From CALBPI01 sp039027435 (GTDB lineage: Bacteria; Pseudomonadota; Gammaproteobacteria; Steroidobacterales; Woeseiaceae), in assembly GCA_039027435.1 (NCBI GenBank), contig JBCCKF010000001.1:248001-312000 (forward strand): a DNA stretch of 64,000 nucleotides, written 5' to 3'. Shown here one piece after another: positions 1 to 9,322 of the stretch (position 1 is its first letter; every line of letters starts with the position of its first letter). The position numbers and the translations under genes are program-made. The notes under the pieces were generated by a model that searched no databases, was not told the DNA's origin, and worked only from the letters and a program-made list of their open reading frames with translations.

Positions 1-865
1 CAAAGAGCTGACCCTGCACTCGGGGCGACAGGATCTCGAGGTGCTCCTGGAAGCGACCGGCCGACTACCCGATTTGGTCTACGACACGCAGATCGCAGCG
101 GGCATCGTGGGTCTCCCGCCTCAAGTGGGTTACGCAAAGCTGGTCGAGACGTTTTGTGACGTGCACTTGGACAAAGCACACACGCGTACCAACTGGAGCC
201 GCAGACCTCTGGCAGAGGATGTGCTCGCGTACGCCGTGGATGACGTGCGGTATCTGGCGCGAGTGCGAGAAGCACTCGCAGAGCGTGCACAGACGCTCGG
301 TCGCACTGACTGGATTACGGAAGACTGCAAGGATCTTCTCGATCGCAAAAAATATGATGTAGCGCCGTCCCAGGCGTGGACACGGCTTCGTGGTATACGC
401 CGTCTCCCATACCGGGTACAGCAGCGCGCAATGGCGCTATCCGAATGGCGCGAGACAGAGGCTTTGCGTCGAAACCTTCCTCGTCAGTGGGTTATGCGAG
501 ATGAAGCGCTGATCAACCTCTGCTTTGAGAATCCACAGACAGTCGCCGAAGTGGCTGGCGTTCAGGGCATGGACAAACGCAGTGCAGGTCGGCACGGAAA
601 GTCGGTGGTCAGCATGCTTAGCGGCGAGTTACCGGAACCGCCAGCACCCTCGGAGCGGCCTGACAACGAAACTCGGGCGATTCAGAAAGCGATGGCAAAA
701 AAGGTACGCGAATTGGGCGAGTCCTTACAGCTCGAGAGTGAGGTTCTGGCGCCGCAACGAGAACTCAAACAGGCCGCCCTTGGCAACGACGATTTGCGCG
801 CCCTCCGGGGCTGGCGTCGGCCACTTCTGGAGCCGATTCTCACGCCACTGATGCCAGACGCCTGA
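1..865 (+). CDS. rnd: Ribonuclease D, 5' end cut by the window edge
   Basis: 3'-5' exoribonuclease of the DEDDy family that trims tRNA 3' ends. The reading frame is already open at base 2, so the N-terminus with the first acidic motif lies outside. Visible are the Exo II block HSGRQDLEVL at the very start and the Exo III block YAVDDVRYL (the Y-x3-D signature) about 80 residues in. An HRDC-type helical region follows in the last 150 residues (around QRAMALSEWRETEALRRNLP). The C-terminus is intact and the gene converges on adk with a 21-base gap. Family assignment is firm; only the missing start is uncertain. Confidence 0.93.
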   Translation, partial: KELTLHSGRQDLEVLLEATGRLPDLVYDTQIAAGIVGLPPQVGYAKLVETFCDVHLDKAHTRTNWSRRPLAEDVLAYAVDDVRYLARVREALAERAQTLGRTDWITEDCKDLLDRKKYDVAPSQAWTRLRGIRRLPYRVQQRAMALSEWRETEALRRNLPRQWVMRDEALINLCFENPQTVAEVAGVQGMDKRSAGRHGKSVVSMLSGELPEPPAPSERPDNETRAIQKAMAKKVRELGESLQLESEVLAPQRELKQAALGNDDLRALRGWRRPLLEPILTPLMPDA

Positions 866-886
866 CGGCACACTGGCGGTCTGACG

Positions 887-1528
887 TCAGGCTACGGCTG
901 CTAGCAGGCGTTGCTGCACTTCATCCATCGAACCGACAGCATCGACAACCACCAACTTGCCCTGAGACGTGTAGTAGTCGATCAGAGGTGAAGTCTGTTC
1001 TTCATAGACCTTCAGGCGATTGGCGATCGTGGCCTCCTGATCGTCGTCGCGTTGAAGCAGCTCACCGCCCATATCGAGCGTTGCCTGAATATCTTCTTTT
1101 GGCGAAAAGTGGATGTTCAGGACCTTGCCACTTTTCGAGCACGTCCGCCGGCCAGAGAGTCGCTTCATCAGGATCTCAGTATCGACCTGCATCAGCACGG
1201 CAGCGTCAAGCGGTTGGTCAATCTCGGCGAGAACACCTTCCAGCGCTTCAGCCTGCGCTGTGTTGCGCGGGAAGCCATCGAGCACAAAGCCCTCGGCCGT
1301 ATCAGGCTCGGCAAGCCGCTCCCGAATCATGCCAAGCACGATGTCATCAGAAACCAGCTCACCGGCGTCCATAGCCGACTTCGCACGCTGACCGAGTTCA
1401 GTGCCCGCCTTTACGGCAGCGCGCAACAGGTCGCCTGTCGAAATCTGCGGGATTCCCCGATCCGCCATCAGTCGTTGTGCCTGAGTGCCCTTGCCGGACC
1501 CCGGTGCACCAAGCAGTACAAGCCGCAT
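887..1528 (-). CDS. adk: Adenylate kinase
   Basis: Cytosolic nucleoside monophosphate kinase interconverting ATP + AMP and 2 ADP. At 213 residues it has the usual length of the long (LID-containing) bacterial form. The P-loop GAPGSGKGT is at residues 7-15, ISTGDLLR follows in the AMP-binding part, DGFPRN is near residue 85, and the LID begins at GRRTCSKSGK. The LID has a single Cys and lacks the four-Cys zinc site of Gram-positive enzymes, as expected for a Gram-negative type. It is divergent from pfp, which makes PPi-linked glycolysis and adenylate balance neighbours here. Confidence 0.97.
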   Translation of the reverse strand: MRLVLLGAPGSGKGTQAQRLMADRGIPQISTGDLLRAAVKAGTELGQRAKSAMDAGELVSDDIVLGMIRERLAEPDTAEGFVLDGFPRNTAQAEALEGVLAEIDQPLDAAVLMQVDTEILMKRLSGRRTCSKSGKVLNIHFSPKEDIQATLDMGGELLQRDDDQEATIANRLKVYEEQTSPLIDYYTSQGKLVVVDAVGSMDEVQQRLLAAVA

Positions 1529-1691
1529 AATCTCACCTGATCATGGTTACGCTGCAAGCAGCGCTGAATGAAGAGCCGGCAACCCTAACGGGCTTGCGCG
1601 AGCAGGTCAACGCCCTGCGGGCGCGAGACCAGCAAGTTTTGGGTATGCTTTGCGCCACATATCCACGCGGCTTCAGGAGACGAGCAAGATT

Positions 1692-2954
1692 ATGTCTGGA
1701 AAAAACGCGTTCTACGCCCAATCAGGCGGTGTTACGGCCGTGATCAACGCGAGCGCCTGCGGCGTCATCGAAACCGCACGCAAGCACAAGGACCGAATCA
1801 AGCGCGTCTATGCGGGCCGGCACGGAATTATCGGTGCACTGACCGAGGACATGATCGATACCAACCGCGAATCGGCGCGCAACGTTGCGGCGCTGCGTTA
1901 TTTGCCGGGCGGCGCGTTTGGCAGCGCTCGCTACAAGCTCAAGAGCCTTGAGGAAAATCAGGCAGAGTATGAACGTCTGATCCAGGTGTTTCGCGCCCAT
2001 GACATCGGCTACTTCTTCTATAACGGTGGTAATGACTCCATGGACACGGCGCACAAGGTGTCGGTCATGGCGAAACAGAAAGGCCTGGATCTCGCCTGCA
2101 TCGGCATCCCGAAAACGGTCGACAATGACCTGCCGCTGACCGATTGCTGCCCCGGATTCGGTTCGGTCGCCAAATATATTGCGGTGTCTACTCAGGAAGC
2201 GGCGCTCGATGTGGCGTCTATGGCGGAAACGTCAACGAAGGTCTTCATTCTGGAGGTCATGGGTCGCCACGCTGGATGGATCGCGGCCGCTGGGGGTCTA
2301 GCGGGCGAAGGTGCGGGCAGTGCGCCACACATCATCTTGTTCCCCGAGATTCCTTTCGAGAAGCGAGCCTTCCTCAAGAAGGTAAAGCAGTGCGTTCAGG
2401 ATTACGGTTATTGCGTTATCGTGGTCTCGGAAGGTGCGCGCTACAAGAACGGCCAGTTTCTGGCGGAGAGCGGTACGCGCGACGCGTTCGGCCATGCGCA
2501 GCTGGGTGGCGTCGCCCCGGTTGTCGCTCAAATGGTGCGCGACGCGCATGGTTACAAGTATCACTACGCGGTCGCGGATTATCTGCAACGGGCCGCACGT
2601 CACCTCGCCTCCGCGACCGATGTCGATCAGGCCTACGCGGTGGGCAAGCGCGCTGTCGAGTTAGCACTGCAAGGCCACACGGCAGTAATGCCCGTGATCA
2701 AGCGCACGTCCGACAAACCCTACCGCTGGAAGATCGATAAGGCACCGCTGTCACGCGTTGCGAACAAGGAGAAACACGTACCGAGAAGCTACATCACCAA
2801 AGATGGTTTCGGCATCACCGCGCGTGCACGACGCTATCTCGAGCCGCTGATTCGGGGCGAGGATTTCCCGCCATTCAAGAATGGCTTGCCTGCCTACGTG
2901 ACGCTCAAGAACCATCCGGTCAAAAAACGCCTGAACGACAAGTTCAAGGTTTAG
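1692..2954 (+). CDS. pfp: 6-phosphofructokinase, pyrophosphate-dependent type
   Basis: Phosphorylates fructose 6-phosphate; the active-site sequence points to PPi rather than ATP as donor. The substrate loop reads GGNDS, with Asp where ATP enzymes have Gly (GGDGS). The catalytic block reads PKTVDND, with Lys where ATP enzymes have PGTIDND. Both are hallmarks of PPi-PFK. MGRHAGWIAAAGGLA marks the fructose-phosphate site. I chose the ATG at 1692 (420 residues) because AGGAGA lies 11 bases upstream and the conserved start follows directly; an upstream TTG at 1650 would add 14 unlike residues. A strong terminator follows. PPi use is inferred from residues, not measured. Confidence 0.93.
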   Translation: MSGKNAFYAQSGGVTAVINASACGVIETARKHKDRIKRVYAGRHGIIGALTEDMIDTNRESARNVAALRYLPGGAFGSARYKLKSLEENQAEYERLIQVFRAHDIGYFFYNGGNDSMDTAHKVSVMAKQKGLDLACIGIPKTVDNDLPLTDCCPGFGSVAKYIAVSTQEAALDVASMAETSTKVFILEVMGRHAGWIAAAGGLAGEGAGSAPHIILFPEIPFEKRAFLKKVKQCVQDYGYCVIVVSEGARYKNGQFLAESGTRDAFGHAQLGGVAPVVAQMVRDAHGYKYHYAVADYLQRAARHLASATDVDQAYAVGKRAVELALQGHTAVMPVIKRTSDKPYRWKIDKAPLSRVANKEKHVPRSYITKDGFGITARARRYLEPLIRGEDFPPFKNGLPAYVTLKNHPVKKRLNDKFKV

Positions 2955-2989
2955 GTTGATCCGAAGGCGTGCCAGACACCTGATCGTCG

Positions 2990-3017
2990 AAAAGCCTGGC
3001 CTCGCTGCCAGGCTTTT
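2990..3017. terminator. Bidirectional terminator between pfp and the GGDEF-EAL gene
   Basis: AAAGCCTGGC at 2991-3000 pairs with GCCAGGCTTT at 3007-3016 around a 6-base loop, and the right arm runs into a T tract. It closes pfp on the plus strand. It sits against the stop of the convergent GGDEF-EAL gene and may serve both. Confidence 0.9.
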
Positions 3018-5381
3018 TTATTGACTACCACCCACCATAGCGGGTTCGCGGATGAAGTAGCCCTGAGCGAAATCGACGCCGAGGTCTCTCAGCGTATCGA
3101 AATCGTCTTGTGCCTCAACCTCTTCTGCGACCGTGCGAAAACGCATGGTGTCAGCCAGTCGAATCATTGACGCAACCAACTCCTGGTTGACCGAGTCTTC
3201 CGACAGGTTACGCGTCAGTCTGCCGTCGATTTTCAGGAAGTCGATTGGCAAGTCTCGCAGTCGCGAAAACGCACCGGGTGCACTGCCGTAGTTGTCGAGT
3301 GCGAACCGCGAACCCATGCCATGCAAGACCTCGATAAACCGTTGCGCATTGGCGAAGTGCTCGTAAACGGCCTCCTCGGTAACCTCGAAGCAAATCGACT
3401 CCGGTGCCACGGCACTGGTATCGAGCGCATCAACGACAAACTCAAGAAACCCTGCATCCGATAGCGTTTGACCCGAGATGTTGATCCCGCAACTTCGGCC
3501 TTTGGGCAAAATGATCTCGTGATTCGCGATCGATGCAAACGTAGCTCGCACGACCCACCGATCAATCTCAGGCATCAGCTGGTAACGCTCAGCCGCAGCG
3601 AGAAACTCACCCGGATTGATCAACTCACCATGGCGCCGACGCAACCGCAGCAGCACCTCGCACGCCGGCCCAAGCGGACTGTGTGCACCCATTGAAATGA
3701 TCGGCTGTACCGCCAAGCCAAAGCCACCGTCCTTCAGCGCCGCCTGGAGTCGCTGGAGCCAGCGAATCTCGCCACGCTCGCGCGTGACGATCTGATCGCT
3801 CTCGGCGTAGACATGCACCTGACCGCGACCACTGCGCTTCGCCATGTAACAAGCAGAATCGGCGGCTGCCAGCACATCCTGAACACTCCCGCTGTTGTCA
3901 CCCATCTGCAGCAAGCCGATGCTGACGCCGATCGTGAAGATTCTGTCGCGCCAGACGAACCGGTAGTCTGCGATCGCCGAGCAGGTGTTGTCGGCAATCT
4001 CCATGGCCTTCTCGAGCGGGCAACCCGTGAGGAGCATCGCGAACTCATCGCCACCAATACGTGCGACCGAGTCCGAGTCACGCACCTGCTCGCGCAAGAT
4101 CGCAGCGACCTTGCGCAGCAGATCGTCGCCGGCCTGATGACCGCAGGAATCATTCACGATCTTGAATCGGTCCAGATCCAGATACGCCAGCATATGTGTC
4201 GCCGTGCCGGATCTCGTTTCATCGACAGCAATCTGCACGCGTTGCTCAAACTCCCGACGATTGATCAGACCCGTGAGTGCATCGTGGCTCGCCTGGTAGC
4301 TGATCTTTCTCGCGTGGCCACGAATCTCTCCGACGTCATGGAACACCACCACGACGCCTTTGACGGTGTTCTCGTCTTCAATCGGCGATGCAGTGAGCTC
4401 GACCGACACCTGCTCATTCCCGGAAGGTCGTAACAGCAGCGCTCGACGACCCATGTTGATCCGGCGGCGCTGGGTGAGACACCGCTCGACGGGATCACCA
4501 AGCGCCTTGTGATCGATTTCATCCACCAGCGTCGCCAACCGGCCAAAAGGCGCACCGATGGCGTCACGGCGGCGCACGCCTAGCGTGGCCTCCGCCGCAC
4601 TGTTCAGCGCCGTAATGACGCCCTGGCGGTCGGTCATCACCACACTCTCGGCCATCGCCTCCAGCGCAAGGTCCATGCGCACATCATCGTCCATCCCGCG
4701 ACGTGACGTGCGACGCTCTGTATCGATACGCCGCGCGATCGTCATCAGCGCCTGGGTGCCGCGATAGGTCGTCAAGGCGGAGCTGATTTCGACCCAGATC
4801 GCGCCTTCCTCAACACTGAGCAGCTGCACCTGCTGACGTGCCGGGGCTTCACCACCAGCCAACCGGCGGGTCGTGGTCTCTCTGAGCAACGCCCGGTACG
4901 GTGGCTTCACCAAATCGGTGATGGGCTTATCGACGAGCTGGTTACTTTCAACGCCGATCAGAGCGGCTGTCGCCGCGTTCGCAAACAGAATCCGGTCAGT
5001 GTGAATGAAAACGATATCCGGTAACGCCTGGGCGAGGCGTGCCGCCCCGTTCTCACGTTCTGTCAGCGCCTCATCGCGTGACTGCAATGTATCGAAGAGT
5101 TGGTTCAGCGTTGTATGCAGGGGTGCAAGCGCATCGTCATCCGCAGCGTCGAGCCGGCGCCCCACCGAGGCGTCGGAGGCAACCTCCCGCAGCTGCTCGG
5201 GAAGCGCATGCACGCGCGATCGCAGATGCCGCGACCGTCGCAGGTTGAGCACCAGCACGATCGACAGCACAACGACAATCGTCGCCAACAATCCTGTCAG
5301 CAAAGCGTACATGCCTGGCATGCGTGGTAACCACCTCTGACGACCTGCACTGGTCGTATGTTGACCCTGCTTCCAATGCAT
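3018..5381 (-). CDS. Membrane-anchored PAS-GGDEF-EAL cyclic-di-GMP protein
   Basis: Predicted bifunctional c-di-GMP signalling protein of 787 residues. One transmembrane helix lies near residues 24-46 (MYALLTGLLATIVVVLSIV), with no long periplasmic part. Two PAS-like sensor segments follow (around DIVFIHTDRILFANAAT and SVVMTDRQGVITALNSAAE). The GGDEF domain has an intact RIGGDEF active-site loop. The EAL domain begins with a variant signature, ACEVLLRL (EVL instead of EAL), which is common among active phosphodiesterases, and keeps DNYGSAP and KIDGRL blocks. A start at the internal Met near residue 21 is also possible. Whether synthesis or hydrolysis dominates cannot be told. The gene stands alone and convergent to pfp. 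Confidence 0.9.
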   Translation of the reverse strand: MHWKQGQHTTSAGRQRWLPRMPGMYALLTGLLATIVVVLSIVLVLNLRRSRHLRSRVHALPEQLREVASDASVGRRLDAADDDALAPLHTTLNQLFDTLQSRDEALTERENGAARLAQALPDIVFIHTDRILFANAATAALIGVESNQLVDKPITDLVKPPYRALLRETTTRRLAGGEAPARQQVQLLSVEEGAIWVEISSALTTYRGTQALMTIARRIDTERRTSRRGMDDDVRMDLALEAMAESVVMTDRQGVITALNSAAEATLGVRRRDAIGAPFGRLATLVDEIDHKALGDPVERCLTQRRRINMGRRALLLRPSGNEQVSVELTASPIEDENTVKGVVVVFHDVGEIRGHARKISYQASHDALTGLINRREFEQRVQIAVDETRSGTATHMLAYLDLDRFKIVNDSCGHQAGDDLLRKVAAILREQVRDSDSVARIGGDEFAMLLTGCPLEKAMEIADNTCSAIADYRFVWRDRIFTIGVSIGLLQMGDNSGSVQDVLAAADSACYMAKRSGRGQVHVYAESDQIVTRERGEIRWLQRLQAALKDGGFGLAVQPIISMGAHSPLGPACEVLLRLRRRHGELINPGEFLAAAERYQLMPEIDRWVVRATFASIANHEIILPKGRSCGINISGQTLSDAGFLEFVVDALDTSAVAPESICFEVTEEAVYEHFANAQRFIEVLHGMGSRFALDNYGSAPGAFSRLRDLPIDFLKIDGRLTRNLSEDSVNQELVASMIRLADTMRFRTVAEEVEAQDDFDTLRDLGVDFAQGYFIREPAMVGGSQ

Positions 5382-5610
5382 GGCCGATCTTGCGCCCCAG
5401 AGTTCGTGCAGCGTCCGTGCACCCCATTTTCACGGGCCCGGCTAAGCGGTCTCAGATGCCGCCTTGCCGTAACGTTTCTTATATGAAAAGAGTAGCTGAT
5501 CCGCAGCCTGTAGAACGGCCCGATTCACCATAACGCGAGCGCTGCCGTTGCTACCGCAGCCTGACCGACTATGGAATAATTCCAATCGGGACGCAAAGGG
5601 ACACAATCGA

Positions 5611-6261
5611 ATGAATTTTGACGCTGCTCGCGAGCACATGGTGACGGGGCAAGTCCGTACCTGGGATGTGGTTGACGACCGGGTACTAGAGACGATGAGC
5701 GAGCTTCCTAGAGAGCTGTTCATCCCCGAACAATGGCGCCAATCCGCGTATGCAGATTTGCCGATACCCATCGGATCTGGACAACGCATGTTCACTCCGC
5801 GAATGGAAGGCCGGATCCTGCAAGCAGTCGGGGTGAAAATGGGCGATGACGTGTTGGAAATCGGGGCCGGCAGTGCCTACCTGAGCGCCTGCCTTGCGCA
5901 CCTCGGCGGCACGGTTACCGCACTTGAAATCGATCCGGATCTTGCGAAGCAGGCCGAAGCGACGCTTTCAGCAGTTGAGATCGAGCGGGTGACGGTGGTG
6001 AACGCAGACGCTTCGAGCGAGCTGCCGTCGCAGCCCTATGACGTCATAGTCGTTGGTGGTGCGGTGTCGGGTTCGATTACGGTTTTCGAAACGCTGCTGC
6101 GCGAGGGTGGCAGGCTCTTCGTGGTCTCCGGCCAAGGCCCCACACAAACCGCATACCGCATCGAGCGATTGTCTCAAGATCACTGGCAACGAGAAGCACT
6201 GTTCGAAACCGAGCTGCCGTTTCTCAAGGGCTTCGCACCCGCCCCAGCGTTTGAGTTTTAG
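5611..6261 (+). CDS. pcm: Protein-L-isoaspartate O-methyltransferase family protein
   Basis: SAM-dependent methyltransferase of the PCMT family, 216 residues from the ATG at 5611. The in-frame extension upstream to 5548 is not protein-like. The SAM-binding glycine loop is DVLEIGAGSAYLSACLA near residue 80, followed by an acidic residue in ALEIDPD. The N-terminal REHMVTGQVRTWDVVDDRVL is typical of the proteobacterial Pcm paralogue found just upstream of tolC in many gammaproteobacteria. A rhodanese gene follows 11 bases later and then tolC, the same order seen elsewhere. Whether it truly repairs isoaspartate or acts on another substrate is open. Confidence 0.9.
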   Translation: MNFDAAREHMVTGQVRTWDVVDDRVLETMSELPRELFIPEQWRQSAYADLPIPIGSGQRMFTPRMEGRILQAVGVKMGDDVLEIGAGSAYLSACLAHLGGTVTALEIDPDLAKQAEATLSAVEIERVTVVNADASSELPSQPYDVIVVGGAVSGSITVFETLLREGGRLFVVSGQGPTQTAYRIERLSQDHWQREALFETELPFLKGFAPAPAFEF

Positions 6262-6272
6262 AGGATAACGAC

Positions 6273-6587
6273 ATGAGAGAATGTTCACCCGCCGATGCCG
6301 CCGCTGCACTTTCGAACGGAGACTGGACCCTGGTAGATGTGCGCGAACCGGAAGAGCTATCCATTGTCAGTATCAACGGCGCAGTGAATTTCCCCCTGAG
6401 CGAATTCACGGAGCGATTTGCGGATATCCCGACCGATCGCACCATCGCGTTGTTGTGCCATCATGGCGGTCGCAGTGCGCAGGCGCTGGCCTACCTCGCC
6501 AGCAAAGGCATCACCAACACCGTGAACGTCGCAGGCGGCGTGGATCGATGGGCTCTGACCGTGGACGAAAGCCTGAACAGGTATTGA
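6273..6587 (+). CDS. Single-domain rhodanese-like protein
   Basis: A 104-residue protein consisting of one rhodanese (sulfurtransferase) domain. The domain opens with LVDVREPEE. The catalytic Cys sits in the loop CHHGGRS near residue 66, and VAGGVDRWA closes the fold. Small stand-alone rhodaneses of this type transfer sulfane sulfur, but the partner is not evident. It lies 11 bases after pcm and is probably co-transcribed with it; tolC downstream has its own promoter. Confidence 0.93.
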   Translation: MRECSPADAAAALSNGDWTLVDVREPEELSIVSINGAVNFPLSEFTERFADIPTDRTIALLCHHGGRSAQALAYLASKGITNTVNVAGGVDRWALTVDESLNRY

Positions 6588-6634
6588 CCAATCCGGGGGG
6601 GCGCCGATATAGTGTGTTAGTCGACTATAACACT
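6584..6634 (+). promoter_or_regulatory. tolC promoter with overlapping palindromic operator
   Basis: TTGACC (6584-6589) and TATAGT (6608-6613) are separated by 18 bases, giving 5/6 matches to each sigma-70 box. Starting inside the -10 box is an inverted repeat GTGTTA ... TAACAC (6614-6633). Its core TAGTCGACTA (6618-6627) is a perfect 10-bp palindrome. The position over the transcription start is that of a repressor operator, as expected for a drug-efflux/TolC gene under TetR- or MarR-type control. The regulator itself is not in the window. Confidence 0.65.
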
Positions 6635-6660
6635 AGGCCGCTCACGAGCCGGAAACACCG

Positions 6661-8043
6661 ATGAAAGCACTTCGTACTGTATCGCTGCTCGCTTTTTGCG
6701 CTGCTGCGCAATCCTCATATGCCGAAGATCTGATGGATATCTATCAGCAGGCATTGCAATCCGACCCCACGATCCGCGAAGCCGAAGCCAACCGGTTGGC
6801 TAATGAAGAGCTGGTGCCGCAGGCACGTGGACTTCTTCTCCCACAAATCACAGCCTCGGCCTTCGAGCAGCGCTCGGAATCGAACGGTGACCAGCTCTTC
6901 CAGCAGGCAGATGAAGACACCATGCAGATTGTCAACGTCACAGCGCCGTTCGAGAGCAGAAACAACGAGTTCTCCCAATGGCAAATCCAGCTCACGCAGA
7001 CCATTTTTAACTGGCAGCAGATCGCAGGGCTGCAGCAGGCAGGCAAGCGTGTCGATGAAGCGCGCGTGACCTATGAATCGGCGCAGCAGGGTCTCTTGCT
7101 CCGCGTCGCCGAGCGCTATTTCGACGTACTCGCGGCTGAAGACTCTCTAGAAGCAAGCCAGGCCAACCGCGAGGCGATCGCAAAACAGCTGGATCAGTCG
7201 CAAAAGCGTTTTGAGGTCGGTCTGATCGCAATTACGGATGTGCAAGAGTCGCAGGCGGCCTTCGACCAAGCGGTAGCCGATGAAATTGCTGCCAAGAGAA
7301 CGCTGGCGACCGCGAAATACCTGCTGACTGAAATCACCGGTACCACCGTCGGCACATTGGCAGAACCTGAGGGTGAAATACCTTTGCTCGAACCCGAGCC
7401 AGCGATCGAAGAAGACTGGGTAAAACTGGCTCTTGAGCAGAATCTTGATCTTGTGGCGGGACGCATCAATGCCGAGGCGGCCAGTAAGGAAGTCAGCGTG
7501 CGTCGCGGCGCCCGCTACCCCACCTTGGACCTGGTCGTTCAAAGGACCAATCAGGACTCGATCGGTGAGCGCTCCAACGCGGGCTCGCCGTTTTTTGACA
7601 CGGCTTTCGGCTCTGACCAAGAGAGCATCGGACTGCAATTCTCGGTGCCGTTATTCACGGGATTGCGTAATGGCTCTCGCGTGAAGGAGGCTGTGTACTT
7701 GCACCGTGCGGCACGCGAACGGGTGCAAAGACTCGCGCGCGAAACCGAGCGGCTCGCACGTGACAGTTATCTTGGCGTTCTGACCGAAATCTCTCGCACC
7801 AAAGCCTTGGGTCAGGCCCTGCGCTCGGCAGAAACCGCACTCGAAGCAACGCAAGCAGGCTTTGAGGTCGGCACGCGCACCACCGTCGATGTTTTGGACG
7901 CACAGCGCAACTTGTTCAATGCACGCACGCAATTCCTGCGTGCACGTTACGACTATTTGATCAACGTGCTGCGCCTCAAACAGGCGGCGGGCAACCTGCG
8001 GGTGCAGGATCTCGAGGTCGTCAACAACCTGCTGTCGGAGTAG
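6661..8043 (+). CDS. tolC: TolC-family outer membrane channel protein
   Basis: Trimeric outer-membrane exit duct for tripartite efflux pumps and type I secretion. The 460-residue protein starts with a signal peptide cleaved after SSYA (about residue 21). It has the duplicated TolC architecture: two copies of beta-strand plus long alpha-helical hairpins (for example TIFNWQQIAGLQQAGKRV and LQFSVPLFTGLRNGSRVKEA, the paired strand-helix entries). The ending DYLINVLRLKQAAGNL is characteristic of TolC. No partner pump or membrane fusion protein is adjacent, as is usual for a general-purpose TolC. Its promoter carries a palindromic operator. Confidence 0.95.
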   Translation: MKALRTVSLLAFCAAAQSSYAEDLMDIYQQALQSDPTIREAEANRLANEELVPQARGLLLPQITASAFEQRSESNGDQLFQQADEDTMQIVNVTAPFESRNNEFSQWQIQLTQTIFNWQQIAGLQQAGKRVDEARVTYESAQQGLLLRVAERYFDVLAAEDSLEASQANREAIAKQLDQSQKRFEVGLIAITDVQESQAAFDQAVADEIAAKRTLATAKYLLTEITGTTVGTLAEPEGEIPLLEPEPAIEEDWVKLALEQNLDLVAGRINAEAASKEVSVRRGARYPTLDLVVQRTNQDSIGERSNAGSPFFDTAFGSDQESIGLQFSVPLFTGLRNGSRVKEAVYLHRAARERVQRLARETERLARDSYLGVLTEISRTKALGQALRSAETALEATQAGFEVGTRTTVDVLDAQRNLFNARTQFLRARYDYLINVLRLKQAAGNLRVQDLEVVNNLLSE

Positions 8044-8053
8044 TAATCGACCG

Positions 8054-9316
8054 CTACAAAATCGGTTCGAGGGCGTTTAGCAGACGCTCCACGGCGCCTT
8101 GATTGTCGCTGATAAGGGTAAGCGCGTGGTTGGTCATACTCCTGCCTGCGTCCGTGTCTGAAAGGAGCGTGATCACTTCGGTCGCTAGCGATTCGGCATC
8201 GACCACAACATTCGCGGCGCCGCTCTCGGTGAACATCGTGGCAATGTCTTGAGCATTGAACAGATGGGGACCCGTGAGGATCGGCAACCCGAGGCGCCCG
8301 GGCTCCAGTAAGTTGTGACCACCGATCGGCACGAGACTGCCGCCAACAAAGGCGATATCGGAAGCCGCATAGAATTGCGTGAGCTCGCCCATGGTGTCGC
8401 CGAGCAATACCTGAGAGCCTTCCAGTGAACCGAACATTTCCGTCCGTCGGCAGAAAGACATCTGACGTCGACTCAACAGGTCGGCGACTTCGTCGAAGCG
8501 CGGCGGATGGCGTGGCACGAGAATCAACAGCGCATCCGGGACCTGGGCCAGCACATGCTGATGTGCATCGAGCACGATCGCTTCTTCGCCCTCATGCGTA
8601 CTGCCCGCCACCCAAACCGGACGACGCGGGAAATGCTGTTCGCGAAGCTGCTTACCCTGCGCGCTCACAGAATCGTCGAACGCCGCATCGAACTTGATAT
8701 TGCCGCTGACGAACGTGCGCTGTTCTGGCGCACCAAGTGTGACGAACCTTTGCCGATCCACCTCACTTTGCGCGGCGATGATAATGCCGTTGGACAACGC
8801 ATCCCGGAACAGACCGACCAGGCGGCGATAACGAGGCATCGAGCGAGGCGAAATTCGCGCACTGGCGAGCACCAGCGGGATGCCCGCCGCCCCTGCATAG
8901 TGGTAGAGATTGGGCCACAACTCTGTCTCGATAATGATCGCGAGGTCCGGTCGCACGTGTCGGTAGAAGCGCCTGACCGCGGCGCCGATATCGTACGGCA
9001 CATACGCATGTGTCACCGAATCTCCGAACAGCAGCGCCACCCGGTCGCGACCCGTCGGCGTCACTGTCGTCATCAGCACCTTCGCATCCGGCATCCGCTT
9101 CAGAATCGCGTGAACGAGCGGTGCGGACGCCTGGACCTCGCCCACCGACACCGCGTGCAACCAAACGTAGCGCCCGCTATCTCGTTGGGGATAGCCAAAG
9201 CCGAACCGCTGCCACCAACCGGATCGATACTCGGGGTCTGAGATGGCGCGAATCAGCCAGTAGATCGCAACAAACGGCAGTCCAACAATGACCAGGATAT
9301 TGTAGAAAAGACGCAC
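8054..9316 (-). CDS. waaA: 3-deoxy-D-manno-octulosonic acid transferase (Kdo transferase)
   Basis: Glycosyltransferase at the cytoplasmic face of the inner membrane that adds Kdo residues from CMP-Kdo to lipid IVA. It has 420 residues and a GTG start. An N-terminal hydrophobic anchor (ILVIVGLPFVAIYWLI) precedes a GT-B fold. WLHAVSVGEVQAS holds the catalytic Glu, and VGGSLVPIGGHNLLEP is the sugar-nucleotide motif. The gene lies 6 bases downstream of hldE on the same strand, so the two inner-core LPS genes form an operon. It ends 10 bases from the convergent tolC. Confidence 0.96.
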   Translation of the reverse strand: MRLFYNILVIVGLPFVAIYWLIRAISDPEYRSGWWQRFGFGYPQRDSGRYVWLHAVSVGEVQASAPLVHAILKRMPDAKVLMTTVTPTGRDRVALLFGDSVTHAYVPYDIGAAVRRFYRHVRPDLAIIIETELWPNLYHYAGAAGIPLVLASARISPRSMPRYRRLVGLFRDALSNGIIIAAQSEVDRQRFVTLGAPEQRTFVSGNIKFDAAFDDSVSAQGKQLREQHFPRRPVWVAGSTHEGEEAIVLDAHQHVLAQVPDALLILVPRHPPRFDEVADLLSRRQMSFCRRTEMFGSLEGSQVLLGDTMGELTQFYAASDIAFVGGSLVPIGGHNLLEPGRLGLPILTGPHLFNAQDIATMFTESGAANVVVDAESLATEVITLLSDTDAGRSMTNHALTLISDNQGAVERLLNALEPIL

Positions 9317-9322
9317 GGGGTG

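Noticed and set aside
5442..5795. A 117-codon minus-strand frame between the GGDEF-EAL gene and pcm
   Set aside because: Overlaps the start of pcm in antisense, lacks a ribosome-binding site and any family resemblance.
8507..9241. A 244-codon frame opposite waaA
   Set aside because: Shadow of waaA: Arg/His-rich nonsense product, while the minus strand has intact Kdo-transferase motifs.
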